Shown in pieces: positions 18,240 to 26,968 of a DNA stretch of 32,411 nt. The notes beneath the pieces are model-generated. The model ran no database searches. It was not told where the DNA came from and was given only the letters and a program-made list of their open reading frames with translations. Every line of letters begins with the position of its first letter. The stretch's first letter is position 1. The position numbers were made by a program, and so were the translations under genes. Source of the stretch: Bacteroidia bacterium (GTDB lineage: Bacteria > Bacteroidota > Bacteroidia > AKYH767-A > 2013-40CM-41-45); NCBI GenBank assembly GCA_020852075.1, contig JADZBN010000044.1, forward strand, positions 1-32,411. Reading direction: 5' to 3'.

Positions 18240-20123
18240 TTAATAATTCCGGTATTGATTGTACAGTTCCTGTACAAATGATTGTGCATGGTGAAATAAT
18301 GTGTCCCTGGGCTGTATGTGCGTACTGTCAACCACAAAATCTTTTTTTGCATACGAGTACGCAAACCAGTCTTTCCCTTCAATCCATCCCAGTACCTGCT
18401 CCACCTGGTAATATGCAAAGTCCTTTGCAGTGGGATTCAGCAGGTTTTTACTCCACGAGAACCCCGATGCAGGCAAACCCAACTGGGGCATTAAGGTGGC
18501 AGGAATGTCATGGTGTCCGCCCAGTTTAGTATTTCTTGTGTCTTTGAATTCATGCTTCAGTACATCCCCGTATAGCAGTATGGGTATATGCCTGCTGTTT
18601 GGGAAGACCTCATCGCGGTGGAAAGGCAACTGGTGGCCATGGTCTGCAACCAGGATAAACAACGTATTCCCATACCATGAAGTGTTCCTGGCTATCCTGA
18701 AATATTCGCCGAGACATGCATCCATATAAGCTGCAGAATTCAGAAATCTTGCCGCTTCATCCTTTCCGGGAATCCGTTTGGGTCCCGGGACATCAAAAGG
18801 TTCATGATTGGACAAGGTCATCAATACCGATACAAATGGGGGCGATTCCGTGTTGAGATCACGGATCTGCCTGTCAAGAACATACTCATCATAAACACCC
18901 CAGCGGCCCTGTGGTATATCCGAGGGAAAATCCCTCTCGTCAATGATCCGGTCAAATCCCTGATTGATCAGGTAGGCATCAAGGTTTGAAAAGTTGTTTT
19001 CCCCTCCATAATAAAAGGAATTGCGGTAGTTGTGATTTCGCAGTTCCTTTATCAGGGAAGGAAGTCTGGAGGACTTATCCATGGAACGCATAATGGAATG
19101 AAACGGCGTAGCGGGAAATCCGTTGAGGACAGAGACAATGCCCTGATCGGTTCTGCTTCCGCTTGAATAGATGTTTGAAAAAAGAAGGCCGTCACAAATC
19201 AACTGGTCAAATACCGGAGTGACACCCTGTTTACCTCCCATCTCGCCAATCAGGTCTGCAGTAAAGCTTTCCAGTATAAGTATGACAATATTGGGTTGGC
19301 GGTTGCTCAGGATTTCGGGAAATGAATCACCCGGGCAACGGAAAAGTTGATTTACGGTTTGTCTTGCCTCTTGCTCCGGTATGGTATTGAAAAGATTTCC
19401 GTCAGAAAGCCTGGCCTGATGAATATCATAGGCAAGGTGCCAGGCAGGATTGAGGGCTGTCATATTCAGAAGCTGTACCGGTGAATAATACACGGTGCTT
19501 TCATTCATCGGATTTAATTGCAGTCCACCCCTCATTGCCAGAACAAGTATTCCGGACATTACAGGAATAATTACTGTTTTGTATCTCAGGTTAACAGGAT
19601 TCTCAAATGATAAATTTTTTCCGGCAAGCAGACGAAACATTTTCCATTCCAGCCAGACAGTCACGGTTAGGCCTGCGATGAGTACAACAACCTGCAATGC
19701 TGTAAGTGAAACAAAAATTTCAGCAGGATCCGAAAGGTAGGTCAACGCCCGGTAGTTGATCATACTGCCCCAAAAATGAAAGACCAGGATGTTCCCTGCC
19801 AGCAGCAATGTCAGCAGTAAAATCAAAACCTGGTGATAGCGGTACCAGACCTTATAGATTCTTGAAATTCCGGTAAAAAGGAAAATAATAAAAATCAATG
19901 CCGGAATTAAAAATACATATCCCAGTACGGATATGTCCATACGAATCCCGTGCGCAAATGCGGGAAGGATTTGTGGCAATGAAACGTGCTCCGGCGCGGG
20001 CCTGTTGGTAAAAAGAAACACCAGTCGCCAGCAGAAAAAAAAGATCACATAAAACAATATGATCTTTAAAATATGTTTCAGGTATTCTTTCACTTCCGGT
20101 GGATAGTATCCGGCCGGAATCAA
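18240..20123 (-). CDS. LTA synthase-like membrane sulfatase/phosphotransferase
   Basis: About 627 residues. Five predicted membrane helices (about residues 17-38, 64-86, 96-118, 138-160 and 182-200) precede a periplasmic alkaline-phosphatase-superfamily domain. By comparison with LtaS, metal and nucleophile residues are Glu285 (ILILESFTAD), Thr325 (SSGSRTDQG) and Asp494-His495 (LVADHGHQLP). Family members transfer phosphoglycerol or phosphoethanolamine groups; a Gram-negative will not make classical LTA, so the acceptor is unknown (a glycan, lipid or sphingolipid are options). The longest frame starts with TTG at 20123, overlapping the TGA of the upstream gene; GTG at 20093 is the alternative. 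No ATG fits well. Confidence 0.85.
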   Translation of the reverse strand: MIPAGYYPPEVKEYLKHILKIILFYVIFFFCWRLVFLFTNRPAPEHVSLPQILPAFAHGIRMDISVLGYVFLIPALIFIIFLFTGISRIYKVWYRYHQVLILLLTLLLAGNILVFHFWGSMINYRALTYLSDPAEIFVSLTALQVVVLIAGLTVTVWLEWKMFRLLAGKNLSFENPVNLRYKTVIIPVMSGILVLAMRGGLQLNPMNESTVYYSPVQLLNMTALNPAWHLAYDIHQARLSDGNLFNTIPEQEARQTVNQLFRCPGDSFPEILSNRQPNIVILILESFTADLIGEMGGKQGVTPVFDQLICDGLLFSNIYSSGSRTDQGIVSVLNGFPATPFHSIMRSMDKSSRLPSLIKELRNHNYRNSFYYGGENNFSNLDAYLINQGFDRIIDERDFPSDIPQGRWGVYDEYVLDRQIRDLNTESPPFVSVLMTLSNHEPFDVPGPKRIPGKDEAARFLNSAAYMDACLGEYFRIARNTSWYGNTLFILVADHGHQLPFHRDEVFPNSRHIPILLYGDVLKHEFKDTRNTKLGGHHDIPATLMPQLGLPASGFSWSKNLLNPTAKDFAYYQVEQVLGWIEGKDWFAYSYAKKDFVVDSTHIQPRDTLFHHAQSFVQELYNQYRNY

Positions 20124-20677
20124 TCTTTCACCAGTCGTGCCTTCCGGATATCCGTACCGATTTCCAAAGTTACAAAATAGACGCCTTTTGCCATGCCGGT
20201 CAGATCAACGGAAATCCGGTTAATCCCTTTTTCCAGTTCCTTGCTTGTTTCAAATACTTTCTGACCCTGAGAACTAATGATGGTTATGATTCCCGGTACA
20301 TGGTCCTGAGAATATACAATAACAGAAAGATCATCGTGTGCAGGATTTGGATTCAGGACAACCAGGCCTGCCTGTGATTCAAATTTTATGGGGACCAGGT
20401 CTGAATAGGTATATTTCCCGTCATAATCCGTTTGTTTCAGGCGATAATAGGATACTCCCTGATAGGGTTCTTCATCCACTGCTTTATAAGACAGTGAGAA
20501 GGTACTGTTTCCGGCTCCGGGAACTGAAACCACGGGGGTAAAATTCCTGCCATCCCTGCTCTTTTCAACCGTGAAATAATTGTTATTGATTTCAGTGGCT
20601 GTTGTCCAGGCCAGGTTTACCTGCGTATTATCAGAAACTGCCGTGAAATTCAGCAGCTCAATGGGTGTAGGTACCAC
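20120..20677 (-). CDS. Detached FN3-like plus T9SS type A sorting domain (3' part of the interrupted CUB gene)
   Basis: In the same frame as the CUB gene and separated from it only by the TGA at 20698-20696. It reads IELLNFTAV...VNLAWTTATEINNNYFTVEKS, the FN3-like segment that typically precedes a T9SS type A sorting domain, then NPNPAHDDLSVIVYS and GVYFVTLEIG...ARLVKD, the sorting domain itself. The first possible restart is GTG at 20677, and no signal peptide precedes it, so on its own the fragment could not be exported. Most likely it is the tail of a 781-codon gene broken by one nonsense codon or a sequencing error. It ends overlapping the LtaS-like start. Confidence 0.8.
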   Translation of the reverse strand: MVPTPIELLNFTAVSDNTQVNLAWTTATEINNNYFTVEKSRDGRNFTPVVSVPGAGNSTFSLSYKAVDEEPYQGVSYYRLKQTDYDGKYTYSDLVPIKFESQAGLVVLNPNPAHDDLSVIVYSQDHVPGIITIISSQGQKVFETSKELEKGINRISVDLTGMAKGVYFVTLEIGTDIRKARLVKD

Positions 20678-20695
20678 GGAGCAATCCAGGGAAGC

Positions 20696-22465
20696 TCAGC
20701 CTGACAGAAGCCAGCTAAGGAAAAAGCCGCTTCCTCCGGGAGACCATTTATTTACACAAAGCATGTAGGTCTGACCTGTTGTGACGTTTAGTTCATTGGT
20801 CCAGCCATTACCACAGGCATCCTCGCTGTTATCAGAACCGCTGTTATTAAACCCGCAACTGTTGGTATTGGTGGAAATATTCAGAGCACTGTTCATTCCG
20901 GTTGAGGGCGATGAAGAAAGGTTGGCCGCGAAGGAGCAACGAACAGGACTGCCAAGGCTACCACAACCCGAAGTCGGGCCATACAGGGCAAAATCATAAT
21001 CATCGGTGTTGACAGCAGGTGCCAGGTTAAACCCAAGGGTTCCGGAAGAAGCTATGGTAATGGTGTACCAGTTGGAATAATTTTCCGTTGGAATACAACC
21101 CGAAGAGACATCCGATGACAGCCCCGGGCCGGTGCTGGCATCGCTGAAGCTTTGGTTGCTGCATATACCTGTTGACTGCTGACAATCATTGTTGTCTGTT
21201 CCGTTTGGGCCGGCAGCATAGGGGACACAATCAAAGGTAGCTACCCAACCCGGATAGGTTATACTGAAATCTGAAGAAAAGCGGAAGGTCAGGCAACCAC
21301 TCTGATCGGTAGATACAAATGGACCCAGGCCGGCGGCCATACAATTCTGATAGGATGTGCATGTTCCTGAAAAGGTGGAACCCGTCCCGAATTCAGGACT
21401 GTTTTGGGTAGCGCCATTCAGGATACTTAAGCCGTCATAACCACTCTCCGTGGAGAACGAATAAAACTGAACCCTCAGAGCTGTTCCCGGTGTATTGGGA
21501 CAGAAGGTCCGGTAAATGTTGTTGATGTTGGTAGAATAATTGGATCCTGTACCTCCGTTATCCGCATACGTTCCGCCGCAGGTATTGACCATAGAAGCTC
21601 CGACATAATAACCGCCAATCCCTGTAACGGGATGTATATAAGTAGCGGAACCCGAAGGTGGTGTCGGGCAGTTTACACAGGAAATTATGGCCGACCACCC
21701 GGCGCGGACGGTACTGCTGTTGGAAACAAAACGAAAGGTCAGGCAACCGGTGGAGGAAACCAGGGTAGGTGGAAGCGTGGTACCGCTGTACACACCGATT
21801 CTGACAGAGGAAGTATTGGGCCCGTCAAAAACAGTAAGCGTGTCACGGTTTGATTGAGTATTGAATGCGGTAAATACTACCTGGAGGCAGGAACCGGCAC
21901 CTCCGTTTGAACAGAACGTGTGCACCCTGTTTTCATTGTTGGTGTAATTGCCCGAAGGCCCTCCGCTGTCATAAAAAATACCCGCACAGGTATTCGTTAC
22001 CGCTCCGTTTGTCATATTATAATTGCCACTGCAACTTACACAGGAAATGGAAGCCGCCCATCCGCTTCTTGTATTGTTGCCGTTTGAAACAAACCGGATG
22101 GTAATAGAACCTGACATAGCAATAACAGATCCGGGCGATGTGGTTCCGGAAAAATTTCCAATAAGCGGTGCCGCAACAGATGTCCCATCATACAAATAGA
22201 GGTAATCATTTCCTCCCTGCGTCCTGAATGCAGTAAAATTCAGCTGGATGCAGTTCCCCGAGGAAGATGAAAATGTGATGGTATAGTTTTCATTATTTGT
22301 ATAGTTCCCTCCATTGCCGCCTGAATCATAAAATGTTCCGGAGCAGGTTGAAACGGTGGTGCCGTTTGTGGATGCATTCAATAGGTAGGTCTGTGCATGA
22401 GATCCGTAATAACTGAACATCAGGGCAGAGACCAAAGCAAATCTGAAAAGATAACACCTGTTCAT
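20696..22465 (-). CDS. Secreted protein with three CUB domains, lacking its sorting domain because of an in-frame TGA
   Basis: 589 residues. A signal peptide (about 1-24, ending GSHAQ) is followed by three CUB-like domains (about 29-143, 148-265 and 285-410), each beginning TCxGxFYDSGG or a variant, with NYTNNEN, LxFTAFxTQ and LTFRFVSN strands and paired Cys. A fourth region (about 425-589, DNNDCQQSTGICSNQSF...NWYTITIASSGTLGFNL) resembles the pre-peptidase/CUB-associated beta domain of Bacteroidota adhesins. The frame stops at TGA immediately before ASLDCSVVPTPIELL, which in intact proteins of this type joins the body to the sorting domain. Without that domain the product would probably stay periplasmic. 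Specific ligand unknown. Confidence 0.8.
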   Translation of the reverse strand: MNRCYLFRFALVSALMFSYYGSHAQTYLLNASTNGTTVSTCSGTFYDSGGNGGNYTNNENYTITFSSSSGNCIQLNFTAFRTQGGNDYLYLYDGTSVAAPLIGNFSGTTSPGSVIAMSGSITIRFVSNGNNTRSGWAASISCVSCSGNYNMTNGAVTNTCAGIFYDSGGPSGNYTNNENRVHTFCSNGGAGSCLQVVFTAFNTQSNRDTLTVFDGPNTSSVRIGVYSGTTLPPTLVSSTGCLTFRFVSNSSTVRAGWSAIISCVNCPTPPSGSATYIHPVTGIGGYYVGASMVNTCGGTYADNGGTGSNYSTNINNIYRTFCPNTPGTALRVQFYSFSTESGYDGLSILNGATQNSPEFGTGSTFSGTCTSYQNCMAAGLGPFVSTDQSGCLTFRFSSDFSITYPGWVATFDCVPYAAGPNGTDNNDCQQSTGICSNQSFSDASTGPGLSSDVSSGCIPTENYSNWYTITIASSGTLGFNLAPAVNTDDYDFALYGPTSGCGSLGSPVRCSFAANLSSSPSTGMNSALNISTNTNSCGFNNSGSDNSEDACGNGWTNELNVTTGQTYMLCVNKWSPGGSGFFLSWLLSG

Positions 22466-22488
22466 GGGGTAATGAATTAGTATTCAAA

Positions 22489-22524
22489 CAGCCGGAAAAG
22501 CCCGGCAACAGCCATATCCGGCTG
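22489..22524 (-). promoter_or_regulatory. Leader with alternative hairpins upstream of the CUB gene
   Basis: On the minus strand, 24-59 nt before the ATG, CAGCC/GGCTG (22524-22509) and GCCGG/CCGGC (22506-22491) can form two small hairpins. Alternatively CAGCCGGA (22524-22517) can pair with TCCGGCTG (22496-22489) in one longer stem. The arrangements exclude each other. A regulatory role is only a possibility. Confidence 0.3.
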
Positions 22525-22706
22525 ACCCTTTGTTCTAAGAAATATAAGAAAAATAGTTGAGTAAAATACTTCCTGAATCCTACATGCCGAATTTGGTCTG
22601 CTTTAAACGGGTACCCGATTCCAGGTAAAAAGCCCCCATCCGCCCTGCTGTTTTCTCAAAAAATCCCGAAATCATACAGTTTGCACGAAAAAAAAGCAGG
22701 TTCCTG

Positions 22707-24626
22707 TCACACAATAACCGATTCTCCAACCAGTTGGCGGACGGCATTTTTTATTGCTTCGGTATTAAAATGACATTCCTGGTAGAGTTCCTTCTGCTCC
22801 CCATGTTCTATAAAACGATCCGGAATACCCAGCCTTTGAAGAGAGATGGAATAATTATTGTCCAATATAAACTCCGCCACAGCACTGCCAAAGCCTCCCA
22901 TGATGCAACCATCTTCCACTGTAATAACTTTTTTGAACCTGCCGAAAATTTCATGCAGTAGTTCATGATCAAGAGGCTTGACAAACCTCATGTCAAAATG
23001 TGCAGGGAAAAATCCTTCCGGTGCAAGGTCTTCGCTTGCCTGTATTGCAAAATTACCCGGATGCCCGATCGTAAGAATGGCCACTTCTTCACCGTCACGG
23101 ATCATTCTTCCTTTTCCAACCTGGATTTTTTTGAACGGGGTTCTCCAATTCACCATCACACCATTGCCTCTGGGATACCTGATAGAAAATGGTGAGCGGA
23201 TGTCGTCGAGTTGTGAGGTAAACATCAGGTTTCTGAGTTCCTCTTCGTTCATGGGTGCGCTCACAATCATATTGGGAATACACCGGAGATACGCGATGTC
23301 AAACGCACCATGGTGTGTCGGACCATCAGCGCCTGCAAGTCCTCCCCGGTCCAGACAGAACACCACATGAAGGTTTTGCAGGGCCACATCATGTACCAAC
23401 TGATCATACCCTCTTTGCATAAAAGAGGAATAGATATTGCAGAACGGAATCATTCCGCGGGTTGCCAGTCCTGCGGAAAACGTCACCGCATGCTGCTCTG
23501 CGATACCGACATCGAATGCTCTGTCCGGCATTGCTTTCATCATTATATTCAGGGAACAGCCTGAAGGCATGGCCGGGGTTATGCCAAGGATCTTAGGATT
23601 CATTTCAGCCAGTTCGACAATACTGTGCCCGAACACATCCTGATACTTCGGCGGCTGTGGCTGCGCCGGCACCGGCTTGAAAATTTCTCCGCTGATTTTA
23701 TCAAACAAACCGGGAGCATGCCACTTGGTCTGGTCTTTTTCTGCCAGATCAAAGCCTTTGCCCTTTACCGTAAGGCAGTGCAATAATTTGGGACCGGGAA
23801 TACCCTTCAGGTCACTCATGACTTTAACCAGGCGGTTTACATCATGACCGTCAACCGGCCCGAAATACCTGAACCGCAACGATTCAAACAGATTGCTTTG
23901 TTTAAGTAATGAGGTTTTAATCGCATTTTCAATATTGGAAATAATCTCCTGGGCGTTTGGCCCAAACCGGGAAATTTTACCGAGAATCTTCCAGACCTCA
24001 TCTTTCACCTTATTATAGGTATGCGAGGTAGTAATGTCGGTGAGGTATTCCCTGAGGGCGCCCACATTCGGATCAATACTCATGCAGTTGTCATTCAGAA
24101 CCAGCAGCAGGTTTGAATTTTCAACCCCGGCGTGGTTTAGGCCTTCAAAGGCAAGTCCTGCCGTCAGTGCCCCGTCGCCAATCACCGCAATGTGCTGGCG
24201 ATCCGTTTCGCCCTTCAGGCGTGAGGCAACAGCCATGCCGAGAGCTGCCGATATGGAAGTGGATGAATGTCCCACACCGAAAGTATCGTACTCACTTTCG
24301 CTTCTTTTCGGAAAACCACTGATGCCTTTGTACATCCGGTTCGTATGGAAAATATTTTTCCTTCCCGTCAGAATCTTGTGGCCGTATGCCTGGTGGCCAA
24401 CATCCCATACCAACTGGTCGTAAGGTGTATTGAAAACATAATGAAGAGCGACAGTGAGTTCTACCACCCCCAGGGAAGCGCCAAAGTGCCCGCCATTTAC
24501 GGATACAATATCAAGGATAAAATCCCTCAGTTCCCGGCATACGATGGCAAGGTCCTTTTCCGGGATTTTTCTTAAATCTTCTGGAAAATTAATGTTTTTC
24601 AGCAATTTACCTTGCTTTTGATCCAT
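22707..24626 (-). CDS. dxs: 1-deoxy-D-xylulose-5-phosphate synthase
   Basis: Thiamine-diphosphate enzyme joining pyruvate and glyceraldehyde 3-phosphate, the first step of the MEP isoprenoid pathway (also feeding thiamine and pyridoxal). About 639 residues from the ATG at 24626. HFGASLG near the N-terminus, the ThDP motif GDGALTAGLAFEGLN...NDN, the catalytic Glu in GIAEQHAVTFSAG and YPRGNG are all present. The longer start at 24674 is rejected because it lies upstream of the TATCTTTG box and adds 16 non-conserved residues. A weak stem and eight T follow the stop. Confidence 0.96.
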   Translation of the reverse strand: MDQKQGKLLKNINFPEDLRKIPEKDLAIVCRELRDFILDIVSVNGGHFGASLGVVELTVALHYVFNTPYDQLVWDVGHQAYGHKILTGRKNIFHTNRMYKGISGFPKRSESEYDTFGVGHSSTSISAALGMAVASRLKGETDRQHIAVIGDGALTAGLAFEGLNHAGVENSNLLLVLNDNCMSIDPNVGALREYLTDITTSHTYNKVKDEVWKILGKISRFGPNAQEIISNIENAIKTSLLKQSNLFESLRFRYFGPVDGHDVNRLVKVMSDLKGIPGPKLLHCLTVKGKGFDLAEKDQTKWHAPGLFDKISGEIFKPVPAQPQPPKYQDVFGHSIVELAEMNPKILGITPAMPSGCSLNIMMKAMPDRAFDVGIAEQHAVTFSAGLATRGMIPFCNIYSSFMQRGYDQLVHDVALQNLHVVFCLDRGGLAGADGPTHHGAFDIAYLRCIPNMIVSAPMNEEELRNLMFTSQLDDIRSPFSIRYPRGNGVMVNWRTPFKKIQVGKGRMIRDGEEVAILTIGHPGNFAIQASEDLAPEGFFPAHFDMRFVKPLDHELLHEIFGRFKKVITVEDGCIMGGFGSAVAEFILDNNYSISLQRLGIPDRFIEHGEQKELYQECHFNTEAIKNAVRQLVGESVIV

Positions 24627-24643
24627 ACCCTGTGCAGAGAATA

Positions 24644-24651
24644 CAAAGATA
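24644..24651 (-). promoter_or_regulatory. Putative -7 box for dxs
   Basis: TATCTTTG on the minus strand, 17 bp before the ATG at 24626, matches TAnnTTTG and supports that start over the ATG at 24674. A TTTTAT about 14-17 bp further up may stand in for the -33 element. Confidence 0.45.
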
Positions 24652-24674
24652 AGATTTTCGATAAAACCCGGCAT

Positions 24675-25005
24675 TAGGCGGTTCCGGAATAAGAGTCATA
24701 TAAGGACAGTCATCATTTGGTAGCCGGACAGGAACGAAAGACTCTTTCCCGAATTGCCATGTTTCTGATTTTTTTATACCTCGTTAAACCAACCACCCGG
24801 CCCGTCATCCAATTCCCGCAAATTCCGGTATGAGCCTTGAGGCCATTATATATGTTACAGTTGTATATCCTTGGGAATCCTACTTGTCAAAATACCCCCC
24901 CTGTTGTCACATTCCTGAATAATATTCCCCAATTCATCCTGAAATCAATGTCTTCACCATACCTTCAAGTGATCTGTTGAAATTCGCTTAATTATCTGAC
25001 AAAAA
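24675..25005 (+). other. Divergent intergenic region between dxs and the PKD gene
   Basis: About 330 bp without any supportable gene, tRNA or repeat. It must contain the promoter of the PKD gene, but no clean TTTG-N19-TAnnTTTG was found on the plus strand; TATCCTTG around 24865 is a one-mismatch -7 candidate. Confidence 0.5.
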
Positions 25006-26754
25006 ATGAAAACGACCCTTACCCCTGTTTCCCGAAAGTTGCATTTCGTGTTTCCCCTTGCCGGTATTCTTTTGCTGTATTCATTGAACGCCGTCGCCCA
25101 GCCGGGAAATTGCACCGCTCATTTTAATCATGGCCCTTCACAGGGCATTTATTCCGAATCCTTTCATGCTGCCTCCATGAATATTGCAGCAACCTATGAC
25201 TGGGATTTTGGTGATGGTACCTCAGGAATTCACCCGAATGTGAATCATGTATATCCGGGACCTGGTGTTTATCTTGCATGCCTGACAATAACCGTCCATG
25301 ACAATACAGGTGCCGTCCTTTGTACGGATACTTGGTGCGATTCTGTTCATATCGGTGTGCCGGTACCTCATTGTGACGCGCATTTTATGCATCAGGGAGG
25401 TTTCAACTCATTGACAGTTGGTTTTCATGCCGCCAATAATCCTCCCGGAACCACGTATGCCTGGGATTTCGGAGATGGTGCTACCGGCAGCCAGATGAAC
25501 GAAACGCATGTTTACAATGCACCCGGAACCTATAATGTATGTTTAACCGTAAACGCCCACGATTCATCAGGTACAGTAATCTGTACGGACACCTGGTGTG
25601 ATTCCATTCATGCCGGACCTCCTGCCCCGCATTGCGATGGTCATTTTATGCATCAGGGAAACCCCGGCACCCTGATTGTCGGATTTCATGCAGCCAATAA
25701 TCCGCCAGGTACCACCTACGCATGGGATTTCGGAGATGGCACAACCGGCAGCCAGATGAACGAAACGCATGTTTATACTGCACCCGGAGCCTATTACGTA
25801 TGTCTTAACGTAAGCGCTCATGATTCCACCGGTGCAGTGATCTGTACGGATTCCTGGTGTGATTCAGTGCATACCGGCGGACAGTCGCCTGTTTGCAACG
25901 CGCATTTTGGTCATCAACAGGACCCCCATTCATTGAATGTGTTCTTTGGAATTCCTTCCATAGGTATAGGGACTGTATATTCCTGGGATTATGGTGATGG
26001 AACTGCGGGAAATTCCACCGTCCATTTTTATCCTGCACCGGGCGTTTATTATGCATGTCTGACAGTGACCCGTTCAGATACTGCAGGGAATGTAGTTTGT
26101 ACGGATACCTGGTGTGACAGTGTGCGTGTCCATCTTCCTGCTCCCATTCATCCTGTTTGCAATGCCCGGTTTCATGCATTCCGGGTTGGAAATGATTCCA
26201 CGATGCAATTTATTGCCTGGGGTTCGGCTCATACGACCTTTGCCTGGGATTTTGGTGACGGTACGACCTCCACTGATCCTTCACCGGTTCATACCTATAA
26301 TTCGCCCGGAAGCTATTTTGTCTGTCTTACTGTGACAGCAACCGATTCAACAGGGGCCATAATCTGCACCGACTCGCGTTGTGACAGTGTCCGTACCCGA
26401 TTCCGCCCGCCTCATTGGCACCATCCTCACCACCAGCACTTCAGTCCGCTCTCCAATGATGAAACAGTCGCACCGGGGGTTGAGGAACGGACCATGAATA
26501 TTATTCCATCAGGAAAAGAACTTTCGGTAATGATTTATCCGAATCCCGTTCAGGATTATGCGACCATAGTTGTATCCAACACATCGGGGAATGCCCTGTT
26601 CAGGGTTACGGATCTTACAGGCAGCATTCTGTTCAGCAGTAATGTAACCGATGAACCCATTAGCATGGATTGCAGTTCCTTGGCTACAGGAATATATTTT
26701 TATACCGTGCAGGATAATAACGGTATTCTTACAGGAAAAATGCTTGTAAAATAA
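25006..26754 (+). CDS. Five-repeat PKD-domain surface protein with T9SS type A sorting domain
   Basis: 582 residues. A signal peptide (about 1-32, ending NAVAQ) is followed by five PKD units starting at Cys36, 123, 210, 297 and 385, a period of 87-88 residues. Each has WDFGDG (WDYGDG in unit 4), a YxxPGxYxxCL strand and CTDxWCDS (RCDS in unit 5). Four Cys recur in each unit, suggesting two disulfides. The first four units begin CxAHFxH or CDGHFMH. A His-rich linker (HWHHPHHQHF, 470-479) and the sorting domain (MIYPNPVQDYATIVVSN to GKMLVK) finish the protein. Likely a cell-surface or adhesion protein; ligand unknown. Single gene with its own terminator. Confidence 0.88.
   Translation: MKTTLTPVSRKLHFVFPLAGILLLYSLNAVAQPGNCTAHFNHGPSQGIYSESFHAASMNIAATYDWDFGDGTSGIHPNVNHVYPGPGVYLACLTITVHDNTGAVLCTDTWCDSVHIGVPVPHCDAHFMHQGGFNSLTVGFHAANNPPGTTYAWDFGDGATGSQMNETHVYNAPGTYNVCLTVNAHDSSGTVICTDTWCDSIHAGPPAPHCDGHFMHQGNPGTLIVGFHAANNPPGTTYAWDFGDGTTGSQMNETHVYTAPGAYYVCLNVSAHDSTGAVICTDSWCDSVHTGGQSPVCNAHFGHQQDPHSLNVFFGIPSIGIGTVYSWDYGDGTAGNSTVHFYPAPGVYYACLTVTRSDTAGNVVCTDTWCDSVRVHLPAPIHPVCNARFHAFRVGNDSTMQFIAWGSAHTTFAWDFGDGTTSTDPSPVHTYNSPGSYFVCLTVTATDSTGAIICTDSRCDSVRTRFRPPHWHHPHHQHFSPLSNDETVAPGVEERTMNIIPSGKELSVMIYPNPVQDYATIVVSNTSGNALFRVTDLTGSILFSSNVTDEPISMDCSSLATGIYFYTVQDNNGILTGKMLVK
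25111..26397 (+). repeat. Tandem 261-bp coding repeats (PKD units)
   Basis: Five units begin at about 25111, 25372, 25633, 25894 and 26158. Units 2 and 3 are the most alike in DNA, with a roughly 30-bp identical run from CCGGCAGCCAGATGAACGAA onward, indicating a recent duplication or gene conversion; units 1, 4 and 5 are more diverged. Confidence 0.8.
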
Positions 26755-26776
26755 TCCTTCCATCTGCTAAAGCTGT

Positions 26777-26815
26777 AAAACCCGGTTTCTGTGAGAAGCC
26801 GGGTTTTCTTTTCTC
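26777..26815 (+). terminator. Rho-independent terminator of the PKD gene
   Basis: AAAACCCGGTTTC pairs with GAAGCCGGGTTTT (13 bp, one G-T wobble, 5-nt loop), followed by CTTTTCT. It lies 22 bp past the stop. Confidence 0.85.
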
Positions 26816-26926
26816 CAATTGATCCCAAACCGGTACCGGGAGCGTTTCCTGCTGAAGGTGGCAGGAATGAAAAGGCATACGTTTCTCTCTGCATTTCGCC
26901 CTGACCTGTTTCACCCCGATGAATCC

Positions 26927-26957
26927 TTGTCCACCCCGGACAAATTTTGCATTTTTG
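26927..26957 (+). promoter_or_regulatory. Putative promoter of asnS
   Basis: TTG (26927-26929), 20 bp, then CATTTTTG (26950-26957), one base off TAnnTTTG. The start point would be near 26964, just before the ATGs at 26969 and 26978, which argues against the longer frame from 26819. Confidence 0.4.
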
Positions 26958-26968
26958 AGCCCGGTAAA

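Noticed and set aside
20696-20698. TGA as a sense codon (Gly recoding as in some candidate phyla, or selenocysteine)
   Set aside because: Several housekeeping genes here end in TGA, the FdhF-like enzyme uses Cys, and no convincing SECIS-like hairpin follows this TGA.
22680-22709. Terminator directly after dxs
   Set aside because: Eight T follow the stop, but the CAGGAACCTG stem allows only 3-4 bp; too weak to list as a feature.
24627-24674. Longer start for dxs at 24674
   Set aside because: It lies upstream of the TATCTTTG box; the conserved part begins at MDQKQGKLL.
25111-26397. CRISPR-like or mobile repeat
   Set aside because: The periodic repeats are in-frame coding PKD units of 261 bp, not short spaced direct repeats.
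26819-26968. Longer N-terminus for asnS
   Set aside because: It would begin at the edge of the PKD-gene terminator, lie upstream of the likely promoter, and adds 50 residues not found in the family.
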